From: Amycolatopsis pittospori
GTDB taxonomy: Bacteria > Actinomycetota > Actinomycetes > Mycobacteriales > Pseudonocardiaceae
Reading direction: 5' to 3'
Assembly: GCF_013870525.1 (NCBI RefSeq)
Contig: NZ_JACBXD010000050.1
Coordinates: 1 to 58,484, forward strand
DNA: 58,484 nt
Under the pieces are notes generated by a model. It made no database searches and was not told the DNA's origin. It saw only the letters and a program-made list of their open reading frames with translations. Each line of letters opens with the position of its first letter. Within the stretch, counting starts at the first letter, position 1. Shown piece by piece: positions 8,376-16,761 of the stretch. The position numbers were made by a program, and so were the translations under genes.

Positions 8376-8561
8376 TCAGCGCTCGGAGAAGAGCGTTCCG
8401 CCGGCCGCCCAGTGTTCGGCGGGAATCTCGTTGATGGTCACCCAGACGCCCTCGGCGTTGCCGCCGCAGGTGCGGACGAAGGCGTCGGTGACCTCACGGA
8501 CGAGCGCCTGCTTCTGTTCGGCCGTGCGGCCGGGGAACATCGAAACACTGATCATCGGCAT
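8376..8561 (-). CDS. 4-oxalocrotonate tautomerase-family protein
   Basis: This 61-residue protein begins MPMISVSMFPGRTAEQKQAL. Pro2 would be the N-terminal catalytic proline after Met removal, and the length is typical of 4-OT monomers, which form hexamers. Such enzymes isomerise 2-hydroxymuconate-like or phenylpyruvate-like enols; the physiological substrate here is unknown. It is the second gene of a short operon, 10 nt downstream of the TIGR03085-like gene, and ends next to the shared hairpin. Confidence 0.88.
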   Translation of the reverse strand: MPMISVSMFPGRTAEQKQALVREVTDAFVRTCGGNAEGVWVTINEIPAEHWAAGGTLFSER

Positions 8562-8571
8562 GGGCCGAACT

Positions 8572-9198
8572 CTAAAGGCCGCGGTCGTGCTTCCGCAGCC
8601 GGTCGACGGCGTAGGCGTCGCCCTCGAAAGTGATCCGGGCGGCGTCGCGGCCGAAGACGAACAGCAGCAGTTCGATCGGCGCGCCGACGACGGTTACCGT
8701 GTCCGGGCCTTCCTTCACCCGCGCTTCGCGGCCTTCAGGCGTCTTCAGGATCACGCCGACCGGCGACTTCCGCAGGTTCAGCTTCGACGCCTGCTTGGCC
8801 GACTTCCACGCCGCCGCGTCGCGCGAGGACTCGGCCGGACGCGGCTCCCAGCCGGGCTGGGCGCGGCGGACGTCCTCGTGGTGCACCAGGAACTCCGCGC
8901 TGTTCGTCAGCTCGTCGACCGCGCCGATCGACGTCGGCCAGAACCAGGCCGGACCGGAGCGGACCTTCCCGACGACGTCGGACCACGGGCGCGCGGCGTA
9001 CGAGTCCTGCACCCGCTGCGTGTACGACGCCAGCGCGGGCACCAGGATCCCGGGCATCGCGTCCGGCCGCCGCTCACGCACCAGCAGATGCGCCGCGAGA
9101 TCCCGCGTCTTCCAGCCTGTGCACAGGGTCGGCGCGTCCGGGCCGACCTCTTCGAAAAGCTCGCTCAACGCACGACGTTCGTCTCCGGCGACTCCCAT
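8572..9198 (-). CDS. TIGR03085-like protein of the mycothiol-dependent/DinB-like metal-binding superfamily
   Basis: This 208-residue protein starts MGVAGDERRALSELFEEVGP and contains LCTGWKTRDLAAHLLVRERR, the region that carries a metal-ligand histidine in the maleylpyruvate isomerase/DinB-like fold, plus AEFLVHHEDVRRAQPGW with a second histidine pair. Actinobacterial members are annotated only as TIGR03085 metal-binding proteins. ATG at 9198 is preferred; an upstream extension in frame is of low quality. A TAACGT hexamer lies 8 nt before the start. It is probably co-transcribed with the tautomerase downstream. Confidence 0.75.
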   Translation of the reverse strand: MGVAGDERRALSELFEEVGPDAPTLCTGWKTRDLAAHLLVRERRPDAMPGILVPALASYTQRVQDSYAARPWSDVVGKVRSGPAWFWPTSIGAVDELTNSAEFLVHHEDVRRAQPGWEPRPAESSRDAAAWKSAKQASKLNLRKSPVGVILKTPEGREARVKEGPDTVTVVGAPIELLLFVFGRDAARITFEGDAYAVDRLRKHDRGL

Positions 9199-9260
9199 AC
9201 CCCCCGACGTTACGCGTCGGTAGGGCCCCGGGAAATCCGGCGTGACGCAGGGCACCCGGC

Positions 9261-10634
9261 TCAGTGATGGAAAGCGGTACGCCGTCGCGGGCCGTGATCG
9301 AGCTCGGGCAGCAGCCGCCGCAGGTCGGAGAGCAGCAGATCCGCGAGGTCGTGCGTGAAACCGTTGCGCACCACGATCCTCAGCACCGCGAGATCGGTCC
9401 GGTTCTCCGGGAACGTGTACGCCGGGACGAGCCAGCCACGCTCGCGAAGCCGCCGAGACACGTCGAAGACGTCGAAGCCATCGACGTCCGGCTTCGTCGT
9501 GAAGGCGAACACGGGCAGCTGATCGCCGCGTGTCAGCAGCTCGAACGGGCCCAGCTCGGCGATCCCGTCCGCCAGCTGCGTCGCCACATCGCGTGAAGCC
9601 TGTTGCACGGCGCGGAAACCTTCGCGCCCGAGGCGGACGAACGTGTAGTACTGCGCGGCCACCTCGGCGCCGGGACGCGAGAAGTTCAACGCGAATGTCG
9701 GCATGTCGCCACCGAGGTAGTTGACGTTGAACACCAGCTCTTCCGGCAGCGCCGCCTTGTCACGCCACACCACCCAGCCGACACCCGGGTACACCAGCCC
9801 GTACTTGTGCCCGGACGTGTTGATCGACGCCACCCTCGGCAGGCGGAAGTCCCATACGAGGTCCGGGTCCAGGAACGGCGCGATCATCGCTCCCGAAGCG
9901 CCGTCGACGTGCACGGGGATGTCCCAGCCGGACCGCTCCCGCAGCCCGTCGAGCGCGGCGGCGATCTCGGCGACCGGCTCGTAACTTCCGTCGAAAGTGG
10001 ATCCGAGGATCGCGACGACGCCGATCGTGTTCTCGTCGCAGCGCGCGATCGCCTCGTCCGCGGTGAGGTGGAACCGGTCGCCGTACATCGGCACCAGCCG
10101 CGGCTCGACCTCCCAGTACTCGCAGAACTTCTCCCAGCAGACCTGGACGTTCGCGCCCATCACCAGATTCGGCTTCCCGGTGCGGCCCAGCTTCGACCAG
10201 CGGCGCTTGAGCGCCATCCCGGCGAGCATGCAGGCTTCCGAGGAACCGGTGGTGGAACAGCCCATGATCTCGGCGGGATCGGGCGCGTGCCACAGATCGG
10301 CGAGGATGTTGACGCAGCGCCGCTCGAGTTCCGCTGTCTGCGGGTACTCGTCCTTGTCGATCATGTTCTTGTCGACGCATTCGGCCATCAGCTCGCGGGC
10401 CTGCGGCTCCATCCACGTCGTGACGAACGTGGCGAGGTTGAGCCGGGCGTTGCCGTCGAGCATCAGCTCGTCGCGGACGAGCTGGAGCGCGGTGTCGGGC
10501 GGCAGGGGATCTTCGGCGAGGCTGTCGTGCGGGAGCCGGATGCTCGCGGCGAGCGCGGGGTACGCGCCGGCGTACAGCGGGTTGGCTCCGCCCTGGCGGT
10601 CCTGATCGGTCGCTTTCCCCTTGTGCAGCACCAT
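9261..10634 (-). CDS. gadB: glutamate decarboxylase (PLP-dependent)
   Basis: This 457-residue group II PLP decarboxylase converts glutamate to GABA, consuming a proton. The PLP-binding lysine is K277 in NTSGHKYG; the conserved CSTTGSSEACMLAGMA segment binds the cofactor phosphate, and HVDGASG carries the aspartate that pairs with the pyridine nitrogen. The length matches the bacterial GadA/GadB family. No gadC-type antiporter is adjacent, so a role in acid resistance versus GABA metabolism is open. A TAGGTT hexamer 6 nt before the ATG suggests a leaderless transcript. Confidence 0.93.
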   Translation of the reverse strand: MVLHKGKATDQDRQGGANPLYAGAYPALAASIRLPHDSLAEDPLPPDTALQLVRDELMLDGNARLNLATFVTTWMEPQARELMAECVDKNMIDKDEYPQTAELERRCVNILADLWHAPDPAEIMGCSTTGSSEACMLAGMALKRRWSKLGRTGKPNLVMGANVQVCWEKFCEYWEVEPRLVPMYGDRFHLTADEAIARCDENTIGVVAILGSTFDGSYEPVAEIAAALDGLRERSGWDIPVHVDGASGAMIAPFLDPDLVWDFRLPRVASINTSGHKYGLVYPGVGWVVWRDKAALPEELVFNVNYLGGDMPTFALNFSRPGAEVAAQYYTFVRLGREGFRAVQQASRDVATQLADGIAELGPFELLTRGDQLPVFAFTTKPDVDGFDVFDVSRRLRERGWLVPAYTFPENRTDLAVLRIVVRNGFTHDLADLLLSDLRRLLPELDHGPRRRTAFHH

Positions 10635-10690
10635 GACCCGAACCTATCCCCGGCGGCGTCACGGGGCACCTCGTCCAGTCCATCCCCGCG

Positions 10691-10745
10691 TGCAATGAAC
10701 GGCCCGTTACTTGCGAAATTCGCAAGTAACGGGCCGTTCATTGCA
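10691..10745. terminator. 55-nt perfect palindrome downstream of dps
   Basis: Two 27-nt arms pair perfectly around a single central A (10718). The outer part is TGCAATGAACGGCCCGTTAC. It begins 24 nt after the dps stop and lies upstream of gadB. The ATGAACGGCCCGTTACTTGC core is identical in the palindromes at 22782-22840 and 55860-55906. It most likely terminates dps and insulates gadB. Confidence 0.85.
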
Positions 10746-10769
10746 CGCCGCGAGGCGCGAAAGGGAGGG

Positions 10770-11246
10770 TCAGGCCTGCTGCGCCTGCCACATCCAGTGC
10801 GCCTTCTCGAGTTCCTGGGTGATCTCGATGAGGAGATCCTGGGTCACCAGGTCGCTCTTGTCGGTCTCGTCGATGCGCTTGCGCAGCCGCTCGATCAGCG
10901 CGGTGAGGATGTCCACGATCGCGCCGACGGTGGACTCGACGGACTGCCAGTTGTCGGGATAGGCAGGCAGGCCGGAGCTCTCGACGACGGCCTTGGCCTG
11001 GCCGTTCGGTGAGATGCCGATGGCGTTGGCGCGCTCGGCGACCTCGTCGGTGTACTGGCGCGCGGTGGCGACCAGCTCGTCGAGCTGCAGATGCGCACTG
11101 CGGAAGTTCGAGCCGACGACGTTCCAGTGGGCCTGCTTCGCGATCAGCGACAGATCCACCAGATCGACCAGCGTGGCCTGCAAGGCGTTACCGGTGATCT
11201 CCTTGTCGGCTTCGCTCAGCGGACTCTTGATCGGGGACTTGCCCAT
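10770..11246 (-). CDS. dps: Dps-family ferritin-like DNA-protection protein
   Basis: This 158-residue member of the 12-mer mini-ferritin family stores iron and detoxifies peroxide. The ferroxidase-site signature KQAHWNVVGSNFRSAHLQLD is at about residues 37-56, supplying H, D and E ligands between subunits. The C-terminal tail is short, so DNA binding by a basic tail is not evident. A clear AAAGGAAG ribosome-binding site precedes the ATG. It is the last gene in a run of three redox genes on this strand (FMN reductase, Ohr, Dps). Confidence 0.93.
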   Translation of the reverse strand: MGKSPIKSPLSEADKEITGNALQATLVDLVDLSLIAKQAHWNVVGSNFRSAHLQLDELVATARQYTDEVAERANAIGISPNGQAKAVVESSGLPAYPDNWQSVESTVGAIVDILTALIERLRKRIDETDKSDLVTQDLLIEITQELEKAHWMWQAQQA

Positions 11247-11301
11247 CTTCGGTCTTCCTTTCAGAAATTTGCCGGTACGGGTGGACCTGCCGCGGGCGGG
11301 A

Positions 11302-11724
11302 TCAGACCGTCGCGGACAGCGCGACCTCGATGTTCCCGCGGGTCGCGTTCGAGTACGGGCACACCTGGTGCGCCTGCTCGACGAGCTGATCGGCCTGCGC
11401 CTGCTCCAGGCCGGGCAGCGAAACCTTGAGCGCCACGGCGAGACCGAAGCCTTCGCCCTGCTTCAGCACGCTGACCTCGGCGGAGACGGTCGAGCCGTCC
11501 AGCTTCACCTTGGCCTGACGCGCGACGAGCTGCAGCGCCGAGTGGAAGCAGGCGGAGTAGCCGGCCGCGAAGAGCTGCTCGGGGTTGGTCTTGTCACCGC
11601 CCGGTCCGCCCATCTCCTTCGGGATCGCCAACGACTCGTCGATGACGCCGTCAGAGGACGTGACCTCACCGTTGCGGCCGTCGCCGCGAGCGGTGGCCAC
11701 AGCGGTGTACAGAGCCTCAGCCAT
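11302..11724 (-). CDS. ohr: organic hydroperoxide resistance protein (OsmC/Ohr)
   Basis: This 140-residue Ohr reduces organic hydroperoxides with a two-cysteine active site: the peroxidatic cysteine in GYSACFHSAL and the resolving cysteine in QVCPYSNATR, the spacing that separates Ohr from OsmC. It starts MAEALYTAVATARGDG after a CCAGGAGGT ribosome-binding site; an upstream in-frame extension was rejected because it has no such site. No OhrR/MarR repressor is adjacent. Dps lies 55 nt downstream. Confidence 0.93.
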   Translation of the reverse strand: MAEALYTAVATARGDGRNGEVTSSDGVIDESLAIPKEMGGPGGDKTNPEQLFAAGYSACFHSALQLVARQAKVKLDGSTVSAEVSVLKQGEGFGLAVALKVSLPGLEQAQADQLVEQAHQVCPYSNATRGNIEVALSATV

Positions 11725-11861
11725 TCTTCGCCTACCTCCTGGTCTTAAGACACGCCCCGTTGAGCGTCTCTGTGGTGCCAACGTCCCGCAACCGCGAAAC
11801 CTTGCCACCCCATGGCAGGCATCACGTCCGGGAATACCCGGACGACGAAGGAGGCAAACGA

Positions 11862-12437
11862 CTAGTGACCGGCGCGACTCAGCGCGAACTCCGCGACCTG
11901 GCTCCCGATCAGGCGAAGCGTGCGGACGGTCTTGTCGTCGGAGGCACCGCCCGCTTCGTCGAACTTCGTCTCGGCGGTGTTGATCGAACCACCCAATGGG
12001 GTGGCCCAGCCGCGCAACGCGTGCGTGATCGTGCGCAGCTGCTCCAGCGTGGTCACCGCGGCCTGCCAGCCGAACGCGACGGCGGCGAGTCCGACGGCGC
12101 GGCCGTCGAGGTACGGGCGGGCGTCGTCACGCAGGTCTTCGACGTAGTCCAGGGCGTTCTTGACCAGACCGGACAACGCGCCGTGGTAGCCGGGCGAGAC
12201 CACGATGATCCCGTCGGCCCGGCGGATCGCCTCGACCAGCCGGACGGCGCGCTCGTCCCGTTCGCCCAACGCGGTGTCGTAGAACGGGAGGACCAGTTCC
12301 GGTCCCGCGATCAGTTCGGTGGTGACCCCGGCTTCGGCCGCACCGCCCAGGGCGATGCGCAGCGCGCGCTCGGATTGCGAACCCTCCCGGAGAGAGCCGC
12401 CGATACCGAGGACATGAACCGCGTTCGTCGAAGTCAC
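11862..12437 (-). CDS. NAD(P)H-dependent FMN reductase
   Basis: This 191-residue flavodoxin-like reductase has the FMN phosphate loop GIGGSLREGSQSE near residues 10-22 and the YHGALSGLVKNALDY segment that stacks on the flavin. Such enzymes supply reduced flavin or detoxify quinones. The chosen GTG at 12437 sits 7 nt after TAGCCT, the leaderless geometry. An upstream ATG at 12476 would place the palindrome at 12453-12472 inside the gene and is less likely. Confidence 0.85.
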   Translation of the reverse strand: MTSTNAVHVLGIGGSLREGSQSERALRIALGGAAEAGVTTELIAGPELVLPFYDTALGERDERAVRLVEAIRRADGIIVVSPGYHGALSGLVKNALDYVEDLRDDARPYLDGRAVGLAAVAFGWQAAVTTLEQLRTITHALRGWATPLGGSINTAETKFDEAGGASDDKTVRTLRLIGSQVAEFALSRAGH

Positions 12438-12452
12438 GCGTTCGAGGCTAGC

Positions 12453-12472
12453 TCCTCTACTTAAGTGGAGGA
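12453..12472. promoter_or_regulatory. candidate operator upstream of FMN reductase gene
   Basis: TCCTCTACTTAAGTGGAGGA is a 20-nt inverted repeat (one mismatched pair) centred on ACTTAAGT. It ends 15 nt upstream of the presumed start and just before the -10 hexamer, a position suited to a repressor. ACTTAAGT-type half-sites resemble those of MarR/HxlR-type redox repressors, but no regulator gene is adjacent. Confidence 0.45.
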
Positions 12473-12587
12473 CCACGATCTGGAACGGTTGCCTGCGTCA
12501 CACCCGTTCGACGCAAAGGGCCACGTCACCGCTGGACGACCTACCTACTCGCAAGTAACCTGACCGGAAGTCCCACCAGGAGGAAGC

Positions 12588-13634
12588 ATGGCGATACCGC
12601 TCCAGATCCGTGCCGAGGCCGCGTTCTCCCAGCTCGCGTTCTGGCTCCCGAGCCCGGTCAGAAGGGCCATCGCCGGACCGCCGCTCCGCCTGGACGGGCA
12701 GGAACTCGCGCTCGACGCCCAGCTTCTGCTGCGGCTGCAGAAGCTCGCGAAGGCCTCACTGGTGCGAGGCAGCGTCGAGGAGTCGCGCAGCCTGCTCCTG
12801 GCGAGCCGTCACCTGGTCAGCGGAAAGCCCATCGAACCGGTCGCCACCCGGGAGCTGCTCATACCGACGGGTGACGGCGACGTCCCCGCGACGCTCTACA
12901 CCCCGGCCGGACTGCCGGATCCGTCCGGACTGCTGGTGTTCTTCCACGGCGGTGGCTGGGTGGTCGGCAGCCGCGTCTCCCATGACAACACCGTCCGCTA
13001 CCTGGCGAAACAGGCCGGCGTGCGAGTCCTTTCGGTGGAATACCGGCTCGCCCCGGAAACACAGTTCCCCGGCGCGACCGAAGACGCGATCGCGGCTTTC
13101 GAGTACGCCCACGCGAAGGCACGCGACCTGGGTGCCGACCCGGCGCGCATCGCCGTCGGCGGCGACAGCGCGGGCGGGAACCTCGCGGCGGTGACCGCGC
13201 AGCAGGCCGTGAAACGCGGCGGCGGGGTCCCGGCGTTTCAGCTGCTGTTCTATCCGGCGACCGATTTCACCGTGCGACGGCGTTCGCGGGAATTGTTCGC
13301 CGAGGACCTGTTCCTGACCGACTCGGACATGACCTGGTTCGAAGGGCATTACGTGCCGAAGGGCACCGATCTGTACAACCCGAAACTGTCCCCGCTGCAC
13401 GGCGACGTTTCCGGATTGCCGCCCGCGTATATCGCGACGGCCGGATTCGATCCGCTGCGCGACGAGGGCGAGGCTTACGCGGAGAAATTGCGGAAGGCCG
13501 GGGTACCGGTGGCGCTCAGCCGCCAGCCGGACCTGATCCACGGGTACATCAACTTCCTCGGCGTCGGCCGCCGGTTCCGTGAGGCGACCGCCGAAGCCGC
13601 GGGCGCGCTGCGCCTGGGTCTCGCACCGAGGTGA
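12588..13634 (+). CDS. alpha/beta-hydrolase esterase, hormone-sensitive-lipase family
   Basis: This 348-residue esterase has the HSL oxyanion motif HGGGW, the nucleophile elbow GDSAGG, the acid in FDPLRDEGEAYAE and the histidine in LIHGYINF. There is no signal peptide. Short acyl esters are the usual substrates; the natural one is unknown. A strong AGGAGG site precedes the ATG at 12588. It lies divergent from the FMN reductase and ends against a hairpin. Confidence 0.9.
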   Translation: MAIPLQIRAEAAFSQLAFWLPSPVRRAIAGPPLRLDGQELALDAQLLLRLQKLAKASLVRGSVEESRSLLLASRHLVSGKPIEPVATRELLIPTGDGDVPATLYTPAGLPDPSGLLVFFHGGGWVVGSRVSHDNTVRYLAKQAGVRVLSVEYRLAPETQFPGATEDAIAAFEYAHAKARDLGADPARIAVGGDSAGGNLAAVTAQQAVKRGGGVPAFQLLFYPATDFTVRRRSRELFAEDLFLTDSDMTWFEGHYVPKGTDLYNPKLSPLHGDVSGLPPAYIATAGFDPLRDEGEAYAEKLRKAGVPVALSRQPDLIHGYINFLGVGRRFREATAEAAGALRLGLAPR

Positions 13635-13635
13635 A

Positions 13636-13679
13636 GCCGAAGCCCGAGTGGGGAGGAATGTCCCCACTCGGGCTTCGGC
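13636..13679. terminator. hairpin between convergent esterase and secreted protein genes
   Basis: Perfect 19-nt arms (GCCGAAGCCCGAGTGGGGA at 13636-13654 and its complement at 13661-13679) surround a 6-nt loop. It starts 1 nt after the esterase stop. Confidence 0.85.
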
Positions 13680-13732
13680 CCCCATATCGTGGCCCGCCGC
13701 CCTGCACGGCGGAACCAGACGACTCCCGCGGT

Positions 13733-14263
13733 CTAGGGCGTGGGGAGCGGCAACGGCGGAACCGGCAGCGGCGGGACAGGGAGTCCGCCGAGCAGGCCGC
13801 CCAGGATGCCGGTCACGGCAGCCAGCAGGGCTTTCACGAGGTCACTGACGATCTTCAGCGGCCCGGGCAGGTCCGGGAGCGACGGGATCGGCACCGGCAA
13901 CGGCGGCAGTTGGCGCGCCTTGGCCGTCGGGTCGGTCAGCAGCCTGCTGGACTCGTCGGAACGACCCTTGGCCAGGTCGCCGAGTTTCTGCGTTTCGGTC
14001 TGGATCTGATAGCGCTTGCCTGCGGCGATGTCGCCGAGGACGGGGCTCAGCTTGTCCAAGTCCGCCCGGGTCTTCGCGACGTCACCGGCGTAGGCCACCT
14101 TGGTGAGGCCGTCACGCATCTGCAGGACCTGCGCGGCCAGCGCCTGCGTGTTCGACGAACCCTTCCCACCATCGGTGCTAGCCGTTGCGGCGCCGGCTGA
14201 GGCCACCGCCAACAGACTGCCTGCGGCGACCGCGGCAATCGTCCGGGCAATGTTGCCTTTCAT
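13733..14263 (-). CDS. secreted Pro-rich protein of unknown function
   Basis: This 176-residue protein begins with a Sec signal peptide (MKGNIARTIAAVAAGSLLAV..., cleavage probably after SAGAATA around residue 28). The middle (about 35-115) is a predicted helical segment with QMRDGLTKVAYAGDVAKTR, and the tail is a low-complexity run of Leu/Pro (GGLPVPPLPVPPLPLPTP). I recognise no family. A GGAGGTAAGGG ribosome-binding site supports the start. It is probably exported and may associate with the envelope through the helical or Pro-rich parts. Confidence 0.75.
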   Translation of the reverse strand: MKGNIARTIAAVAAGSLLAVASAGAATASTDGGKGSSNTQALAAQVLQMRDGLTKVAYAGDVAKTRADLDKLSPVLGDIAAGKRYQIQTETQKLGDLAKGRSDESSRLLTDPTAKARQLPPLPVPIPSLPDLPGPLKIVSDLVKALLAAVTGILGGLLGGLPVPPLPVPPLPLPTP

Positions 14264-14707
14264 TCCCTTACCTCCTGGCCTCTGGGACCTAACGAGGTAA
14301 ATCGATACCCGCCGTATCGGCCGAACACCACCCGATCACCGGTTGGAGCCATTTTCTAACCCTTACGTGCCGGATTCATTATCCGCGAAGAACCCCACAA
14401 TTGATTAACGTCGAAATCTTGTGCGTCCCCCTGAAGATCATCATTATCGATCCGTTTTATGACCACCTGTGACCGATCGACACGGTAGTGCGGTTCGTTC
14501 ACCCACAGCGGTGTAAACGGTGATTGTTTAGCTTCATCACTCCGTCGGACAGGCGTGTCGCACTGCTCCACTCGGGTTGTCCCCCACGCACGCCACGCCA
14601 TCTTCTGGCTTCACATGCGAGTGGGGACATGGAACGGCCCGGTACGCGGGGGATGACGCGTACCGGGCCGTTCGTGGTGGGAGCAGCCTCTTCGAAAAGA
14701 GACGTTT
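14264..14707. other. intergenic region with locally low GC and a katA-side terminator
   Basis: No gene is supported in these 444 bases. The stretch about 14340-14540 is distinctly less GC-rich than its surroundings and presumably holds the promoter of the secreted-protein gene. A short open frame on the minus strand (14356-14601) has atypical composition and no ribosome-binding site. The right part holds the hairpin at 14633-14674. Confidence 0.5.
14633..14674 (-). terminator. terminator of the fur-katA operon
   Basis: Perfect 16-nt arms GAACGGCCCGGTACGC (14633-14648) and its complement (14659-14674) enclose a 10-nt loop, 33 nt after the katA stop. The arm resembles the AACGGCCCG core of other palindromes in the window. 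Confidence 0.8.
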
Positions 14708-16150
14708 CTACTTGCGGAAAGCGTCCGCGACCTTGTCGCCGAGGTCCTTGTCGACGTTCCGCCAGTACTCGAAGACGCGTTCCAGCACGGGCTGGGAGAC
14801 GTCGTTCGAAGCGTGGCCGATGATGTTGTTCGCGAGCCGCTCACGCTGCTCGTCGTCCATCACCTCGCGCACCAGCGTCCCCGGCTGGCCGAAGTCGTCG
14901 TCCTCGGCGTGGAGCTTGTACGCCGACCGGATGACCTCGTCCTCGACGCCGTAGTTCGACGAGGTCTCGGAGGCGATCTCCGCGTTCGCGTGCGGGCCGC
15001 CCTTGGAGTTCGGCGCGTAGACCGGGTCGCCCGGGTTGTTGTAGCGCATCGCGCCGTCGCGCGAGTAGCTGTTCACCGGGGACTTCGCCGCGTTGACCGG
15101 CAGCTGGGTGTAGTTCGCGCCGATCCGGTAGCGGTGCGCGTCCGGGTAGGCGAACAGACGGCCCTGGAGCATCTTGTCCGGCGACGGCCCGATGCCCGGC
15201 ACCAGGTTGGACGGCTCGAACGCGGCCTGCTCGATCTGCGCGAAGTAGTTCTCCGGGTTGCGGTCCAGCACCCAGCGGCCGACCTTGATCAGCGGGTAGT
15301 CGCCCTTCGGCCACACCTTGGTCAGGTCGAACGGGTTGAAGCGATAGTCCGCGGCGTCGGCGTACGGCATCACCTGGACGTACACCGTCCAGCTCGGATG
15401 GTTGCCCTTTTCGATGTTCTTGAACAGGTCGCGGATGTAGTAGTCCGAGTCCTCGCCCGCGATGCGATCCGCGTCGGCCTGCGGCAGGTAGCCGATGCCC
15501 TGGTCGGTCTTGAAGTGGTACTTGACCCAGAACTTCTCGCCGCCGGCGTTCTCCCACAGGTAGGTGTGCGAGCCGAAGCCGTCCATCTCGCGCCAGTTCG
15601 ACGGGATGCCACGGTCGCCCATCAGCCAGGTGACCTGGTGCGCCGACTCGGTCCGGAGCGTCCAGAAGTCCCACTGGATGTCGTGGTCGCGCAGGTGGTT
15701 GTCGGCGCGGCGCTTCTGCGAGTGGATGAAGTCCGGGAACTTGATCGGGTCGCGGATGAAGAACACCGGGGTGTTGTTGCCGACGAGGTCGTAGTTGCCC
15801 TCGGAGGTGTAGAACTTCAGCGCGAAACCACGCGGATCGCGCCAGGTGTCGGGCGAACCGTTCTCCCCGGCGACCGACGAGAAGCGGGCGACGCTCTCGG
15901 TGCGCACACCCGGCTGGAACAGCGCGGCCTTCGTGTACTGGCTGACGTCCTCGGTGACCTCGAGGAAGCCGAACGCGCCACCACCCTTGGCGTGCACGAC
16001 GCGCTCGGGGACGCGCTCGCGGTTGAACTGGGCGTTCTTCTCGATCAGGTAGTGGTCCTGGAGCAGGATCGGGCCGTTGGCGCCCAAGGTCAGCGAGTCG
16101 TTGTCGCTCGCGACGGGGATGCCCACGTTGTTCGTGGTCGGCAAAGTCAC
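14708..16150 (-). CDS. katA: monofunctional haem catalase
   Basis: This 480-residue clade-3-sized catalase degrades hydrogen peroxide in the cytoplasm. The distal haem histidine is H53 (VVHAKGGG), the asparagine is in DLVGNNTPVFF around 125, and the proximal tyrosine is in RLFAYPDAHRYR. The GTG start overlaps the TGA of the upstream fur-type gene (GTGA), so translation is coupled to the regulator. The neighbouring regulator very likely controls it. Confidence 0.95.
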   Translation of the reverse strand: MTLPTTNNVGIPVASDNDSLTLGANGPILLQDHYLIEKNAQFNRERVPERVVHAKGGGAFGFLEVTEDVSQYTKAALFQPGVRTESVARFSSVAGENGSPDTWRDPRGFALKFYTSEGNYDLVGNNTPVFFIRDPIKFPDFIHSQKRRADNHLRDHDIQWDFWTLRTESAHQVTWLMGDRGIPSNWREMDGFGSHTYLWENAGGEKFWVKYHFKTDQGIGYLPQADADRIAGEDSDYYIRDLFKNIEKGNHPSWTVYVQVMPYADAADYRFNPFDLTKVWPKGDYPLIKVGRWVLDRNPENYFAQIEQAAFEPSNLVPGIGPSPDKMLQGRLFAYPDAHRYRIGANYTQLPVNAAKSPVNSYSRDGAMRYNNPGDPVYAPNSKGGPHANAEIASETSSNYGVEDEVIRSAYKLHAEDDDFGQPGTLVREVMDDEQRERLANNIIGHASNDVSQPVLERVFEYWRNVDKDLGDKVADAFRK

Positions 16151-16602
16151 GCCGTTGCCTCCTGTTTCGTGGTGGTGGAGCGGTCAGTGCAGTCGGGACA
16201 GGTCCCCCAGAAGACGACTTCGGCCTCGTCGATCGCGAAACCCGCCGTGACGGTGGGCTCCAGACAAGGCGCCGAACCGTGCACGCAGTCCACGTCCTCG
16301 GTTCGCCCGCAGCTCCGGCAGACCAGGTGGTGATGGTTGTCCCCGATGCGCGTTTCGAACCGTGCCGGGTGACCGGCGGGCTCGATCCGCCGCACCAGCT
16401 TCGCGCCTGTGCACGCTCCCAGCACGTCGTAGACGGCCTGGGTCGACACGGAGCCGAGGACGTCGCGCACGCCCGCCGCGACCTGGTCGGCGGTGGTGTG
16501 CGGATGTTCGGCCAGCCATTCGAGCACGGCGACCCGCGGCGCGGTGATCCGGAGACCGGCCGCCTTGAGGTCGCCCGCACGGGGGCTTCGCTGGTGATCC
16601 AT
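16147..16602 (-). CDS. Fur-family peroxide/metal-responsive repressor (FurA/CatR-like)
   Basis: This 151-residue Fur-family protein has an N-terminal winged helix (GLRITAPRVAVLEWLAEHPH at 16-35) and a C-terminal dimer domain. Two CxxC pairs (C95/C98 and C135/C138) form the structural zinc site, and HHH at 90-92 sits at the regulatory metal site. Genes of this type that precede a catalase usually encode autoregulated peroxide sensors (FurA, CatR). It overlaps katA by 3 bases. The gene starts 159 nt from a divergent MFS gene. Confidence 0.9.
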   Translation of the reverse strand: MDHQRSPRAGDLKAAGLRITAPRVAVLEWLAEHPHTTADQVAAGVRDVLGSVSTQAVYDVLGACTGAKLVRRIEPAGHPARFETRIGDNHHHLVCRSCGRTEDVDCVHGSAPCLEPTVTAGFAIDEAEVVFWGTCPDCTDRSTTTKQEATA

Positions 16603-16622
16603 GGCCCCCTCACCCTCCCGCG

Positions 16623-16645
16623 TATTCTGGAATCAGTCAAGAAAA
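16623..16645 (-). promoter_or_regulatory. candidate promoter/operator of fur-katA
   Basis: On the minus strand TTGACT is followed directly by GATTCCAGAATAC, which contains the inverted repeat ATTC-CA-GAAT. The AT-rich symmetry 20-40 nt upstream of the fur-type start is where an autoregulatory Fur box is expected. The -10 element is not clear, so this is a candidate only. Confidence 0.35.
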
Positions 16646-16761
16646 CACCCCGGGTTGGGTGAGCGACAGGCCCGCTGACCTGGCATTCGCGCCCGAAAGT
16701 GGCGTCTGTCACCAGGAAATAAAGTTGCACGCGCGTACCACGCTGCGCTCTCATCGGACGT

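Noticed and set aside
12453..12472. Start of the FMN reductase at ATG 12476
   Set aside because: It would put a near-perfect palindrome in the coding start and lacks support from the family N terminus.
14356..14601. An 81-residue minus-strand frame in the AT-richer gap
   Set aside because: No ribosome-binding site, no domain, composition unlike neighbouring genes.
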